This document shows positions 49,636-62,452 of a stretch of 64,000 nt of DNA, piece after piece (the stretch's first letter is position 1; every line of letters starts with the position of its first letter). This stretch comes from Isoetes taiwanensis (lineage: Eukaryota; Streptophyta; Lycopodiopsida; Isoetales; Isoetaceae), in NCBI GenBank assembly GCA_021234155.1, contig JAJEKV010000015.1:5153194-5217193 (forward strand), given 5' to 3'. A program made the position numbers and the translations under genes. The notes below the pieces were generated by a model, which was not told the origin of the DNA, did no database searches, and worked only from the letters and a program-made list of their open reading frames with translations.

Positions 49636-51815
49636 GTCTCTGATTAATCTTTTACCAACAAAGATCTGTCATCATCTTTCACGCTGATGCACTTCAAGCC
49701 CAATCACGAAGATGGTTGATATTTGTCACATCATCAGAGAGGTGAAGTAAAGAATGACATAGCCAATCACCGTGCTGTAAAGAAAGCCTTGTGTCCATGG
49801 GTCTTCCACAAGTATTATTCATTTTGAATCCTATATTTCCAAGGGTAACACAATTACTGCCTGTGATGGCCATGCGTTTGAATGACCAAGCCAAGTTGAT
49901 TTGAAAAAAAAAAACAAATCAAACCTGTGGTCATGTGCTCATATTCTTAAACTTAGGTAAGCTCCATTCTGTCCCGATCTATTATGTTGATCCTGGTGCC
50001 TATACTCCTTCATTGGTTCGACTAATCAGATCTTTGAAGCTGCCACATCTGAAGTGCTGCCATATTCAACGGACTACTGCATCTGCTCTTGATGAAAATA
50101 GCTCATAGTTGACTGCTTGACCAGACCTCGTAAGATGAAGTTCGAAATCAAAGACCCAGAAATGCCCCAATCTGTAAGCAATGGCGAGCAATCCATGGTC
50201 ACTACTCTAATTCATCCCCATAACAAGGCCAAAACCAATAAACGAGATCATTTGCAGGTCCGATCCTTCATGCCAAGCTTCAAATCCAATCCAAATCTGA
50301 CTACTCCCTCAGATATGTCGATCCAAATCCCAATAGCAGACCGAATCATCCCACTAGACAACTTGATTCTTTATTACCAAGCAATGGGAAGGGGGGTAAA
50401 CTGGGAAGGTAAGATTTTTACCACGGAGACCAGGCAAAGCTCTGACATAGCGATTTCTTCGCCGGATAGGCTTACCATAGCAGCTTATTGCCCCTTTCTT
50501 CTAGGGCAATCTGCCCCTCCAGCAAGGGACCCATTTCCCTGTATGCCCACCACGTTCGTCTTGTTCTTTTCTTGTTTCGGACGGCTCAGAACGGGCCACG
50601 TAGATTCCCGCCATATCTTACACCTTCACGGCCCTGATTCGGCCGCGTCTCACCCAGCCTGCCTTCCTTTTATGCTGTGAAATGTCCTAGTGCCCTTTAC
50701 GTTGTGAAATTTGCCCTTTATGCCCTTTACGTGTTTATGGCCTTTCCGTTGTGAAATGTCTAGGGGACCAACCTCCTTTTTATTATGCCTTTAGGAATGT
50801 TTGGCACCCCCCCTCCTTGGATGTCAATGGTATTCTGTCGGTGTCATGTGCCCACACTCAAAAGTCTCTGCCCCTTTAGTCGTGCTTCTCGCACCCACAG
50901 TTCATTGTCACCACCTCTCTCTGACTTGCCACGAAACTAGATTGCCCAACAACAAGTGGAATTGTTCCTCCCATGATCTCTTGCATGTTTAACACCATCT
51001 CCAGTCGTAATTCTATGACTTAGCCACTTGGATTGAGCATTCTTTTTCTCTCCCTCTCTCTCTCCCTCTCTCTTCTTCTTCTTCTTCTTCTAGCAGTTGC
51101 AATTGTGTGGCTTACACAATTGATTCAGTCGTGTTCATGCTTTATCCCTGCAACTTGTTCTTGTTTACAAAATCAAGTTGCCTCGTGCCTAGCCTAAAGT
51201 ATACATAATTAAAAGTCATTATTCAAATGAAGATGGGGAGTAATGCGTCATCATTATGTCGAGTTTGCTAATCTCCATGTCAATTCTATAATGCATCATC
51301 ATTGCGTCAAGTTTGATAATATCTAGTTCACTAAGGATTTGAGGAACCATTCCAATAATTTACTATGTGCTAGGTAAGTGCTTGGATGAGGGGGTTTCCT
51401 TTGTGAAACTGGTAGCGTGGCAAAACGAGGGGTGTTAGCCCCGAGTGGTGTTGCTGCGACTGGTTTTCCACAAGAAACCCTTGACACCCAGCAGCTATCT
51501 GACATAAACCACCAAGGGGTTGAAATTCCAGTGGTTGGGGCAGAGCTTTAAGTTGTGCCACCAGAAATCTCAAAGCCCAAAATTTACCCAAAGTATAAAT
51601 TTGACCTAAAGAGCTAAAATTTTCAACTCCCTGGTGGTTTACTACATGCGAACTACTAACTTGGAAATTTGAGAATATGGTATCCCAACATTGCCGTTTT
51701 TATCTACTCTTATATAATTTATATACACCAAGATTCGATGCCTTGATGCCTCTTTGATTCCCGAGTGGGGGAAAAAATAGCAAAAAAAAAAACCTGAAAA
51801 AAATCTACGCCGACA
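49636..51815. other. Upstream region of the kinase gene; no firm gene
   Basis: A 187-residue plus-strand frame at 50117-50680 has no recognisable domain. Repeated words TGCCCTTTA(CG) and GTTGTGAAAT occur at 50685-50790. The region may hold the promoters of the divergently placed kinase and the candidate gene at 51816. Confidence 0.4.
51046..51094. repeat. CT / CTT microsatellite
   Basis: A pyrimidine run of CTCTCTC words followed by six CTT units. Such tracts are common in plant 5' regions. Confidence 0.85.
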
Positions 51816-53414
51816 ATGGAGCAACTGCGTTCGCTTAATCCGGGCCAATCGGAGCTATTCTCCGCCATAGACGCCGCCATGATTACGCTTAGGTCGCTGC
51901 TCGCCGAAGTTTTTGTCTGCAAGCGCCTTGGTGCTCCCGCCATGACATCACAAATTTGTGGTGGATCTGCTTTAAAACCAAACAATTTGTATGGATATGT
52001 GCGCACGGTGGTAGGATCATGAGCATGCCGAGAACATGGTTGAATAAGGCGTAAGTTGTTTCCTTTTCCTTTGTCTATAAATAAGAAGAGCTCGCCAAAG
52101 ACAAGAAGGTTTTGCATCTGCGACCATTCGCCTGATGGTTGCCATCATTTGTTTGCTCCTTAGAGTCGGTGTTTCTAGTTTACATTTTGTTTAGATTGCA
52201 ACGTAAGTTTGGTTTTTGTTAAATGGATGCTCTCTTCCGAGCAAGTATTTATTTGATGCCAAACCGCTAGGGAAATCAATTTGGAAAGGAGAACAATTAC
52301 ATTTTCATCTCTCGGAAAGAACATCATGGGCAAAAAGTTACAAAAATGGTATAGTATTCTTCTTGCATGTCTTCATCTTTATACTTTCTGGTATCCTAGG
52401 TAAGTGCATGCATTGTTTATATCACGTGCCATCCATTACTTTAAATCTTGCATGTGCTCATTTGTTTGCCTGCTTTCCCATATTAAATGCTGAGAAGAGG
52501 GGTGTTGCGCATCCTTGGCAGTGTTGTTTGGGCTCATTGTTGCTTGGTTGCACTAAATTTTGCCAGAATTTCTTGGCATTTAAATTGGAAGCTGCAACTT
52601 GCTGATTAATCGTCATTTTGAATAATAAGTTGGCTGAGGCATTGATTATGCTAATATTTTGTTGAGATGCCCAATGATTATGAGGAGGCAAGAGTAAGGA
52701 ATTCTAAATTAAATTAGGAGATGGCTTGCCCTTAGAACAGTGATTAAAAAAAACAGGGGGATGATGTATTGTAAAATTGATGCTGGAACGACCATTTATT
52801 GTGGGACACCAAGTTGTGCTCACATGCATATGGATTGCAGTAGCAACTCCTTTCAGAACTGGCAAGACTTCTCTTCTCATGTATCACAGAGCATAATAGA
52901 GCATGATGGCTTGAATAAGTTTGAACTAGTGTTTAGCCTATATCAAACAGACAATTTTTGCAGCATGAAGATGAAGGATTGGCCATAATTTCTCTCACAA
53001 AACTTCTGCTCTGTTTCTTATACTCTGTTCAGCTTATGTAAATAAAAGAGCTGGCTGCTGCATGTGTTCTTAGTCTTTTTTTTTATTATTTCTAGTTTGG
53101 GGCCGCGCCTACACTTATCGAACCATATGCTGTGATGCGATGATGACTGTGATGCGATGATGACAACGCAGCCCAACTCTATAACAGAACCAGAAAGATA
53201 TGGTTTTACCTTATGAGAAAACTTTGCATGTGTTTGAGTTTGGCATTGAGAATGCATGCATACAGTGATTGGTCCAATAGGCATTTTCCATAGTTCCATC
53301 TTTTTGCAAGTTGAGAATGGATATTTTTTTCTCATGATGCTTCCTTTTGTTGTTGTGCAGGAAATAGCAAAGTTGCAGCAGCACATTGAACATCTGCATG
53401 GAAAATATAAATAG
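51816..53414 (+). CDS. Candidate small gene of unknown function (weak)
   Basis: A plausible first exon starts at ATG 51816 (M-E-Q-L-R-S-L-N-P-G, then an alanine- and leucine-rich helix) and a plausible last exon lies at 53361-53414 after a good TTGTTGTGCAG acceptor, coding a short helical tail (E-I-A-K-L-Q-Q-H-I-E-H-L-H) and a stop. Both parts look amphipathic and could belong to one short coiled-coil protein, but I could not identify the splice junctions between them. The first exon lies in a locally GC-richer stretch unlike its surroundings. No family is recognised. Confidence 0.25.
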
Positions 53415-55584
53415 GCAAAATAGAAATTTGGAGAAGGGAAAGGTCAATTCTAGATTATCTCAAGTAGAACCCAGATCAGTAAAAGCTCATCTGCCATAAG
53501 GTTTCAGTTGCAATCTATGGATACTATGCATCTGTTCCAAAATTTAGGCAAAAGCTTCCATCTAACTTAATATTTTTAAGGCAATTTAAAGTTTTTGTCT
53601 TTGGAGTTTTGCATAAGTTGATCTATGTCATTCAGTTAATAAATAATGGCCACTTTTATAAAAGTCTCAGAAATCGAAATCTTATTAAAACTAGTCTGTC
53701 CATGTATGAGCACATGTTCCATAAGTTTCCAAATGGCTTGGCGTAGTGGCCATTGTGTAGAAGTATAAATCATATAAATACTTTTAAATTTGTAAATATA
53801 CACAAAGTACAAAGGCATAGACCAATGATTGCTGTAATGATTGAAATTGCAAGTTGCAGCAAATGTTTTGTCAATTCATGATGTTGGAATTGTCGTGCTA
53901 TTTTTAGTTCCTCCCCCATCTCCATCAAGCATGCACATAGAAAATCTTCCAAAGGGGCCGTTAGTCGAAAATCATCCAACTGCATGGAAATTGGAAGAGA
54001 AAATGCGATGCTCCATGTCAAGGGCTGTTGCATTGTGCTTCCAATCGAACATGGTTGGCAGAAGCCGCTGCCGTGAAGATTTTTCTTTCTTCAACATCTT
54101 TTTTGTGCTTTTTTCGCGAACAATCTTCCTTTTTTCGTTTTCCCAACAATTGCAAACAATTATTTCTTTTTTAATTTTGTTGCTTCGACCAAAATTTTCG
54201 TAAAAACATTTGCAACAAACCTTATCTCATCAATCAATCTAAAATTCTTACTATTTTAAAACCCATATAATACAGATGATTTTGAACATGTTGGCCCCAT
54301 GATTTGTGAAATAGGAAGTCCTAGCGTCACATCATTTATGACGAGTGTTTGCCAAGGATTTATGACCTAGTCATTTGTGCTTTCTATCTTCTGCCCAAGA
54401 TTTAACTTTGAGAAGGACAATACTAGGCGTAGACCATGATTGTATCTTCTTTGATATTTGTTTGTTCCATTGGAACACTAAGGTTTGAAGTAGACAATAT
54501 TCAATTTGAGGGTCATAGTTCCTAGAATTCTTAAAAGCCCAATTCACCATTCCATTTAAAGAAACTGATTTCATGTATTTAAATGTTGTTGCCTATTAAC
54601 TTTTAGACTGGCATTTAACTCGACTAATGAATAGGTTATTTAGTAGAAAAATTTCATCTTGAAATAACATCAAGTCGGTCAAGAGAAATGTTCGCGGCGG
54701 CCTTGGCCGCCGCGATAAATTTCTTGTAGTTATTATGTTATGTGAACTCTCTAAGGTCATTAGGGAATTGGCATTTTATACAAAAAAAGAATACCAATGA
54801 TACACGTGTCCATCAAACTACATAATGTCTTCTATTCCTTTGGAGTATTCCAATAAAATCATATTGTACATCTAAAGTTTGCCAAACCATATTTAGAATG
54901 CACATGCCTATATGCTATAGCCTATGAAGTCTTTGTTGTTAAACATTTAACTGTTTATAAAATTGATTAGAACATGCCACCTATCTTATGGAAAATGTAT
55001 TATATTTATATGGTAGTGTGGATGATGACATGAAAAGATATACTCTAGATGTACGTATGAAACATGAACAACCTGGACGGATCGGATGGGTCCTCTATTA
55101 CACGGCTTGGAGGGATTGAATGGGTCCCCTATTACATGGCTCCTAAGCTACTGGAAGTACCAAAAAGGTTTTGAAAGAAAACTTCTTCACAGCTAGAGTT
55201 GAGTCAAGCACGCTAAGTTGGACTTAAAACTAAAGAGGAGAAGAATATGTCCTCTTTGAAGTCCTCTTTACGAAAGTAAAACCCCTTCCTTTGATCTCCA
55301 AAACACATTTTACATCTTTACACCATGGAAGTTGGGTCTCCATTTTTATGTGAGGCTTAATCTGGTGATGCCAAGTGGCATCCTCTCCATTCCGAAATGG
55401 AAGTTGGCTTCCACATTCCATCAACAACAAATTTAACAGGTTTTACATGTCAAAGTATTTATATTGTTAAAATCAATGATGACAAATGCTCAAATGGCAT
55501 CTTGTCATTTCTGTCTAGTTTGCATTTGCTAAGAAAAGCAGCCTGGAAGATCAAATAAAGATATGAACAAACTACTCTGTTTTT
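53415..55584. other. No recognisable gene
   Basis: AT-rich. An open frame at 53841-54203 has no domain. The only structured feature is the palindrome at 54681-54725. Confidence 0.5.
54681..54725. repeat. GC-rich palindrome in AT-rich surroundings
   Basis: CGCGGCGGCC, two T bases, then GGCCGCCGCG form a perfect 10-bp-arm hairpin at 54693-54714. The flanks (AAGAGAAATGTT and ATAAATTTCTT) extend it imperfectly to about 22 bases per arm. It resembles a fold-back element end. Confidence 0.6.
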
Positions 55585-56706
55585 GCAGTCTTGTCGAAGG
55601 TCCACCCCATAGTGTCAGCTGAGCAGCGTGCACACTTAGAATCAGACATCACCATCAATGACTTACATTCAGCTGCTTCTCTTTTAAAGAAAGACAAGTG
55701 CCCTGGCCTAGATGGTCTTCTAGTGGAATTTTTCCAGGAATATTGGGATTGGTTGGGTTGCGATCTTTACAATGCTTTCTGTGAGTTTCGAAGGTTCAGA
55801 AGTTTGGATAAGATCCTCAATACTGATTGCATTTCTCTTATTCCCAAGTGTAAAGAGCCAAAAACAATATCTGACTGGCGCCCTATCACATTATTGTCTT
55901 CCGTGTATAAAATATTTGTGAAGGCCCTTGCAAACAAAGTACATGATGTCTTGGTTGTATCAATCTCTCCTATTCAATCTGGATTCTTGCCAAGGAGCAG
56001 CATTTTAGACAATGTTGCTGCTGCTTATGAGGGTATGTATGGGCCAAATTGAAAGGCCAACGTATAGTCTATCTTAAATTAGATTTTGCCAAGGCATATG
56101 ACAGTGTGGATTGGGAATTTTTGAAAAAAAAGCCTCTTGACATTGGGCTTTGGTCAGCAGTTCACCAGTGATGTTATGAAGCTGCATATCTCTGCACGGT
56201 CTACTGTGCTTTTTCAGGGGAAACCCCCCACTGTATTTTCGGTTGGGCGGGGAGTCCGCCAAGGATGCCCATTAGCTCCACTTTTGTTCACAATAGTAGC
56301 TGAGGTCCTCTCGCAGCTATTTGCTAAGATCGTAGAGGATGCGATAGTGCAGGGTCTGAATATGGAGGATGGGTTCATAGGAAATCTGTAATCATTATGT
56401 TGATGACATGTTTCTCTTTCTTGTTGCTGGTGCGGATAATCTTCAGAATGCAAAGCTTATTCTTGATACTTTCTCTTTAGCATGTGGAGTCCTTGTTGGT
56501 TGGCCAAAGTGTTCTGCATTATGGGCATTTGATGGTGTTGTGCCTCCTTGTGTTGTTGATTTTCCTTGGAAAGTGCTTCCTCATGGGAAGGCCATTAAAC
56601 TTCTTGGTATTCCTATGGGCATTCATATTTCTGCCTCCGATGCTTGGGATATTATCATAGAAGGGCTGCGAAAGCATTTGTTTTGGTGGAATACTGCTAA
56701 GTTATC
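55585..56706 (+). pseudogene. LINE reverse-transcriptase fragment
   Basis: Reading through two frameshifts, the plus strand encodes a LINE-type reverse transcriptase. It begins in the fingers region (D-K-C-P-G-L-D-G, then I-S-L-I-P-K and D-W-R-P-I-T-L-L). The first palm aspartate is in F-A-K-A-Y-D-S-V-D-W (near 56083-56113), then R-Q-G-C-P-L-A-P-L-L-F, the catalytic Y-V-D-D at 56396-56407, and a K-L-L-G-I-P-M-G-I segment. The frames break near 56050, 56130 and 56390. No endonuclease precedes it, so it is 5'-truncated, and at 56707 it is cut by the LTR element. It is the same family as the relics at 5690-7260 and 29130-30660, but much better preserved. Confidence 0.9.
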
Positions 56707-58319
56707 TGTGACGTTCCAAGTATTTATACGGTATGCGTATAAATATATTGACACGTCACCCAGTATAGATACGCTACCATGGGGTATGGTAACCTAGGGG
56801 GTTGACCTAAAAAGGATTAAATTAGCTATGCTAATTTAATTGTTAAAGATAATAACCTACATTTAAGGGATTATTATTAACAAAGGATAATTAAGCTAAA
56901 TACCCCTTGGGAAGGCGCCACCTGGCCAAACCCGATTGGCCAGCATGGTGAATGCTATTTTGGACCAATAAGGTGGATCACCACCCCCATATCCACCATA
57001 ATCGACGAGCTGGTGGGCCTACCTTGTGATTGAGTGGCGCCAACTTGCCCAAGTACTTGCACTGTGTGATCGTGAGTGAGCATCGAAGTTTTCGAAGGAT
57101 GGAGGCACCAAACGATAACGGGTCGAAAGCAGAATACAGGTGGGTGGTTAGTGTAGTTGAGAATTCTAGGGTAGCGCCTCTTACGGGCACTTGTGTGTTG
57201 TCTTGTATGCGATCTCTCCGTGCTTTTTATTCAGTAGGAACTAACCCTTGGTTGAAAAGGTAAGTTCTCTTTATATTTTGATTCTAGTTTTGCTCTCAAA
57301 GGATGGATTGATAGTTCTCTCGCTTAGTTAGCACTCTCGAGATGGGGATTACGGGGTAGAGACCTCTCAGGCCCATATGTTGTAGTATGCTCCTAGATAG
57401 AGCCTGTATTATCCCAATAATGCGGCTTTGTACAAGAGACCACCGGTCGTAGATGCTATGGTGCGGCTTAGCACCGAGAAGGGACACAATGTGGTGAAGT
57501 GGGGGGGTGGGGTCTTGCACGAACATAAAAGGCTCACGAGACTCCCTACGATTGGGCTAGGCACGATGGCAGTCACGAGGGGCGGGTATGGGTCCGACAC
57601 TGGTGTAGTGGTGTGACCCGTATGGGGCACCATGCACTTTGAGTAGATTTAGGGTGAGTAAGTTGGGTATGGATGCGGGGTGATGTGGCACGTATTCTCT
57701 AGCTCACCCATGGAACCACTTGTGATCCCGGAAGGGGCGCTTCCCCGACTGCCTCATCGGACCGGTGTCATGAACCCCGGAGTAGGCTCGGCAGAGGTGA
57801 TACCTCGAACTGCATCTCCGGGAAGGCTATAAGCGAAGCCATAAGCGTGATTCGACCCATCCGCAAAGTGTGCACAGGAGGGGCGGATGGAGTGGACAAC
57901 CCTAGCCGATGTTCTATGCCACCAACGCCGGAGTTATACCCTCTGTCTGGCGATCTCTTGAGACCTGGCCGTCGGTCGATCCTCACCGGAGTCTGGGCGG
58001 GGTAGACCCATGGGTTTGGGGTGTTTTCTTAGGTTTAGATGTATATTCTTTGCCGTTGGTATTTGGATGGATCGCCACCCTTCGTGGTGGTTATTTATAT
58101 GTGAATTATCTTTGTGCTAACCCTTGTATTCACGCTTGACGTAGGAGCCCCATTGAAGGCGTGGGCGAATGACCCTTTCCGTGTCCTTCTTTTCGGGCAT
58201 CATAGTATAGATGGCCCGAAATAGGCGGAGGAGCCTCGCTCATGGCGAGTTGGTCGCCATGGGAGGAAAGTCAAAATAATGTATCTACGTAGGGTCGTAT
58301 ATGTTCGGGAGCGTCCACA
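56707..58319 (+). mobile_element. 5' LTR of an LTR retrotransposon inserted in the LINE
   Basis: The interval begins TGTGACG and ends CGTCCACA, the TG...CA form of LTR ends with a short imperfect inverted match. It is followed one base later by a primer-binding site. The left border falls in the middle of LINE coding sequence. A TATAAATA occurs near 56740. The 1613-bp LTR is long but within the plant range. The 3' LTR is not in the window, so the superfamily (copia or gypsy) is unknown. Confidence 0.75.
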
Positions 58320-58320
58320 A

Positions 58321-58332
58321 TGGTATCAGAGC
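58321..58332 (+). other. LTR-retrotransposon primer-binding site (initiator Met tRNA type)
   Basis: TGGTATCAGAGC is the standard complement of the plant initiator methionine tRNA 3' end used to prime minus-strand DNA. Its position one base after the LTR end fixes the border and the orientation (plus). Confidence 0.9.
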
Positions 58333-59052
58333 CGTGATTTCGGTTTTCGAAATCATAGCACCGACAAACCCTAACTCGCTAGTTTGGGTAGTCGAGGGAG
58401 AGAATTTAAGCTAGAGTGATTGTTTGGCTCTCTCGATGTTTGGTTTTGTGCTAGGTTAAGGTAATAGAATATAAGTTTTAAGAAGTTTAGGGCATTTGGA
58501 AGACCCAAGTTTGAAGAGCTATAACTTTTGTAGGTAGCTCCGGATGAATGAAAATGGCTCCAATGGATCGGGCACCTCCCAAATACCCTAGGGGGCACGT
58601 CTCCGAGGTCAACAAGACAACAGCCCGAAAAATGAAAAGGGCGCTTTGTACTTTCGAAGTGTTTCTTTTGAAAAATAAAAGCCGATAAGCAACGGCCCCA
58701 TCTGATACGGTCGCCGCGTATTTTTATCTCTGCCTTGGTTTAAAAAAAATTATAAAAAAATTAATATTTTTTTGAAAATTTTAATAAAAAGTTAAAAGTT
58801 AAAATTTGAATTTTGAACCATAATTTCGGACGTGTGCTTTCTCTAAGCGCCCTTTTCCGCCATAGCCGCCGGACTTAAGCTCCAAACTCGTCATAGCTGA
58901 TCTCCATGTCTCCCTTGCATCTGCCCTACGCCTCACCGGGCCTTGCTCTTATGATTAAGTGTCGATGGTCATCGTCTCGCATTTGGCCTCACCTTTCTCC
59001 TCCCTTGCTGTTCTTTGCTAGTATAACCATGCCGCGCTTCAAGCTAACCGTG
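58333..59052. other. Retrotransposon leader region; no clear gag
   Basis: Sequence after the primer-binding site. A frame starting at ATG 58906 runs 50 codons before entering the satellite and has no gag motif. A T/A-rich block lies at 58735-58810. Confidence 0.45.
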
Positions 59053-62000
59053 GACTACCACAGTCGTCGGATCTGTCAATCCTACGGTCCAGACTGTATG
59101 TTGGAGCCTCTGGACACCTCTCGTTTCGATTATGCTCAATTATGATTGGGGACGCCTATGATTTTAAGATGTCGAATACGAGTTTGCCTAAGGTTTTGAT
59201 GGTATATCGTGCCTCTATACGGTTTCATTTAAGCTTTTAGAATATGAAATACGGGGTTTCGAACCTCTACTAAAATAACTCAATGTCCTAATAAGACTAC
59301 TTTAACCAATCTAACTAGTGAGCTAATGTGACTATTTTTTATCTTAAATCTATGTTTTTTTTTATAATAACCCATTGAATTGTTTTAGGATATGGTCTAT
59401 GGTTTCAAGAATTATATCTATATCAAATCCCCACGAAACCCTGTTATTTTGCTACATATTCTAAACGAGGTGCACTACTGGACTACCACGGTCGTCCGGA
59501 TCTGTCAATCCTACATCCGTGATTGTATGTTGGAGCCTCCGACACCTCTCGTTTCGATTATGCTCAATTATGATTGGGGACGCCTATGATTTTAAGATGT
59601 GAAAGTCACTGAGTTTGCTAAGGTTTTGATGGTATATCGTGCCTCTATCGGTTTCATTTAAGCTTTTAGAATATGAAATACGGGGTTTTGAACCTCTACT
59701 AAAATAACTCAATGTCCTAATAAGACTACTTTTAACCAATCTAACTAGTGAGCTAATCTGACTATTTTTTTATCTTAAATCTATGTTTTTATAATAACCC
59801 ATTGAATTGTTTTAGGGATATGGTCTATGGTTTCAAGAATTATATCTATATCAAATCCCCCGGAACCCCTGTTATTTTGCTACATATTCTAAACGAGGTG
59901 CACCCCGACTACCACAATCGTCGGATCTGTCAATCCTATCCGTCCATCAGATGTTGGAGCCTCTGGACACCTCTCGTTTCGATTATGCTCAATTATGATT
60001 GGGGGACGCCTATGATTTTAAGATGTCGAATACTGAAGTTTGCCTAAGGTTTTGATGGTATATCGCGGCTCCCATACGGTTTCATTTAAGCTTTTAGAAT
60101 ATGAAATACGGGTTTGAACCTCTACTAAAATAACTCAATGTCCTAATAAGACTACTTTAACCAATCTAACTAGTGAGCTAATCGACTATTTTTTATCTTA
60201 AATCTATGTTTTTTTTATAATAACCCATTGAATTGTTTTAGGGATATGGTCTATGGTTTCAAGAATTATATCTATATCAAATCCTCGAACCCCTGTTATT
60301 TTGCTACATATTCTAAGCGAGGTGCACCTGGACTACCACGGTCGCCGGATCTGTCAATCCTACGGTCCGGGGACTGTATGTTGGAGCCTCCCGGACACCT
60401 CTCGTTTCGATTATGCTCAATTATGATTGGGGGCCTATGATTTTTAAGATGTCGAATCTGAGTTTGCCTAAGGTTTTGATGGTATATCGTGCCTCTATAC
60501 GGTTTCATTTAAGCTTTTAGAATATGAAATACGGGGTTTCGAACCTCTACTAAAATAACTCAATGTCCTAATAAGACTACTTTAACCAATCTAACTAGTG
60601 AGCTAATGTGACTATTTTTTATCTTAAATCTATGTTTTTTTATAATAACCCATTGAATTGTTTTTAGGGATATGGTCTATGGTTTCAAGAATTATATCTA
60701 TATCAAATCCCCACGGAACCCCTATTTATTTTGCTACATATTCTAAGCGAGAGGTGCACCTGGACTACCACGGTCGTCGGATCTGTCAATCCTACGGTCG
60801 ATCAGATGTTGGAGCCTCTGGACACCTCTCGTTTTCGATTATGCTCAATTATGATTGGGGGGCCTATGATTTTAAGATGTGGAATACGAGTTTGCCTAAG
60901 GTTTTGATGGTATATCGTGCCTCTATCACGGTTTCATTTAAGCTTTTAGAATATGAAATACGGGGTTTCGAACCTCTACTAAAATAACTCAATGTCCTAA
61001 TAAGACTACTTTAACCAATCTAACTAGTGAGCTAATGTGACTATTTTTATCTTAAATCTATGTTTTTTTATAATAACCCATTGAATTGTTTAGGGATATG
61101 GTCTATGGTTTCAAGAATTATATCTATATCAAATCCCCACGGAACCCCCTGTTATTTTGCTACATATTCTAAACGAGGTGCACCTGGACTACCACGGTGG
61201 GATCACATCAATCCTACGGTCCCGCATGTATGTTGGACCTCTGGACACCTCGTTTCGATTATGCTCAATTATGATTAGGGACGCCTATGATTTTAAGATG
61301 TCGAATACGAGTTTGCCTAAGGTTTTGATGGTATATCGTGCCTCTATACGGTTTCATTTAAGCTTTTAGAATATGAAATACGGGGTTTGAACCTCTACTA
61401 AAATAACTCAATGTCCTAATAAGACTACTTTAACCAATCTAACTAGTGAGCTAATGTGACTATTTTTTATCTTAAATCTATGTTTTTTTATAATAACCCA
61501 TTGAATTGTTTTAGGGATATGGTCTATGGTTTCAAGAATTATATCTATATCAAATCCCCTGGAACCCCTGTTATTTTGCTACATATTCTAAGCGAGGTGC
61601 ACCCTGGACTACCACAATCGTCGGATCATCAATCCCACGGTCCGATCGTATGTTGGAGCCCTCTGGACACCTCTCTCGTTTCGATTATGCTCAATTATGA
61701 TTGGGGGCGCCTATGATTTTAAGATGTCGAATCACGAAGTTTGCCTAAGGTTTTGATGGTATATCGTGCCTCTATACCGGTTTCATTTAAGCTTTTAGAA
61801 TATGAAATACACAGGGTTTCAACCTCTACTAAAAATAACTCAATGTCCTAATAAGACTACTTTAACCAATCTAACTAGTGAGCTAATGTGACTATTTTTT
61901 ATCTTAAATCTATGTTTTTTTTTTATAATAACCCATTGAATTGTTTTAGGGATATGGTCTATGGTTTCAAGAATTATATCTATATCAAATCCCCTCGAAC

Positions 62001-62452
62001 CCCTGTTATTTTGCTACATATTCTAAGCGAGGTGCACCTGGACTACCACGATCGTCGGATCGTCAATCCCACTGGTCCGGATCAGTATGTTGGAACCTCT
62101 GGACACCTCTCGTTCGATTATGCTCAATTATGATTGGGGGCCTATGATTTTAAGATGTGAATCACGAGTTTGCCTAAGGTTTTGATGGTATATCGTTGCC
62201 TCTATCACGGTTTCATTTAAGCTTTTAGAATATGAAATACGAGGTTTCGAACCTCTACTAAAATAACTCAATGTCCTAATAAGACTACTTTAACCAATCT
62301 AACTAGTGAGCTAATGTGACTATTTTTTATCTTAAATCTATGTTTTTTTTTATAATAACCCATTGAATTGTTTTAGGGATATGGTCTATGGTTTCAAGAA
62401 TTATATCTATATCAAATCCCCCTGGAACCCCCTGTTATTTTGCTACATATTC
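59053..62452. repeat. Eight-unit ~425-bp satellite with tRNA-like pol III boxes
   Basis: Units start with ACTACCAC near 59053, 59480, 59905, 60334, 60760, 61189, 61611 and 62042 and contain GATATGGTCTATGG about 330 bp later. On the minus strand each unit carries TAGCTCACTAGTTAGATTGG (first at 59306-59325), a good match to a tRNA D-arm/A box, and 40 bases on GGTTCGAAACC (first at 59255-59265), a B box. Later units carry small changes to the B box. The open frames that recur in each unit shift phase and have in-frame stops, so the array is not coding. The last unit ends at 62452, where unrelated GC-richer sequence begins. Confidence 0.9.

Noticed and set aside
50117-50680. 187-residue plus-strand open frame upstream of the kinase
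   Set aside because: No domain or signal, and it lies where the divergent kinase promoter is expected; length alone is not enough.
59392-62133. Repeated open frame in the satellite (start M-V-Y-G-F-K-N-Y)
   Set aside because: It recurs because the DNA is repeated; phase shifts and stops differ among units and no domain is present.
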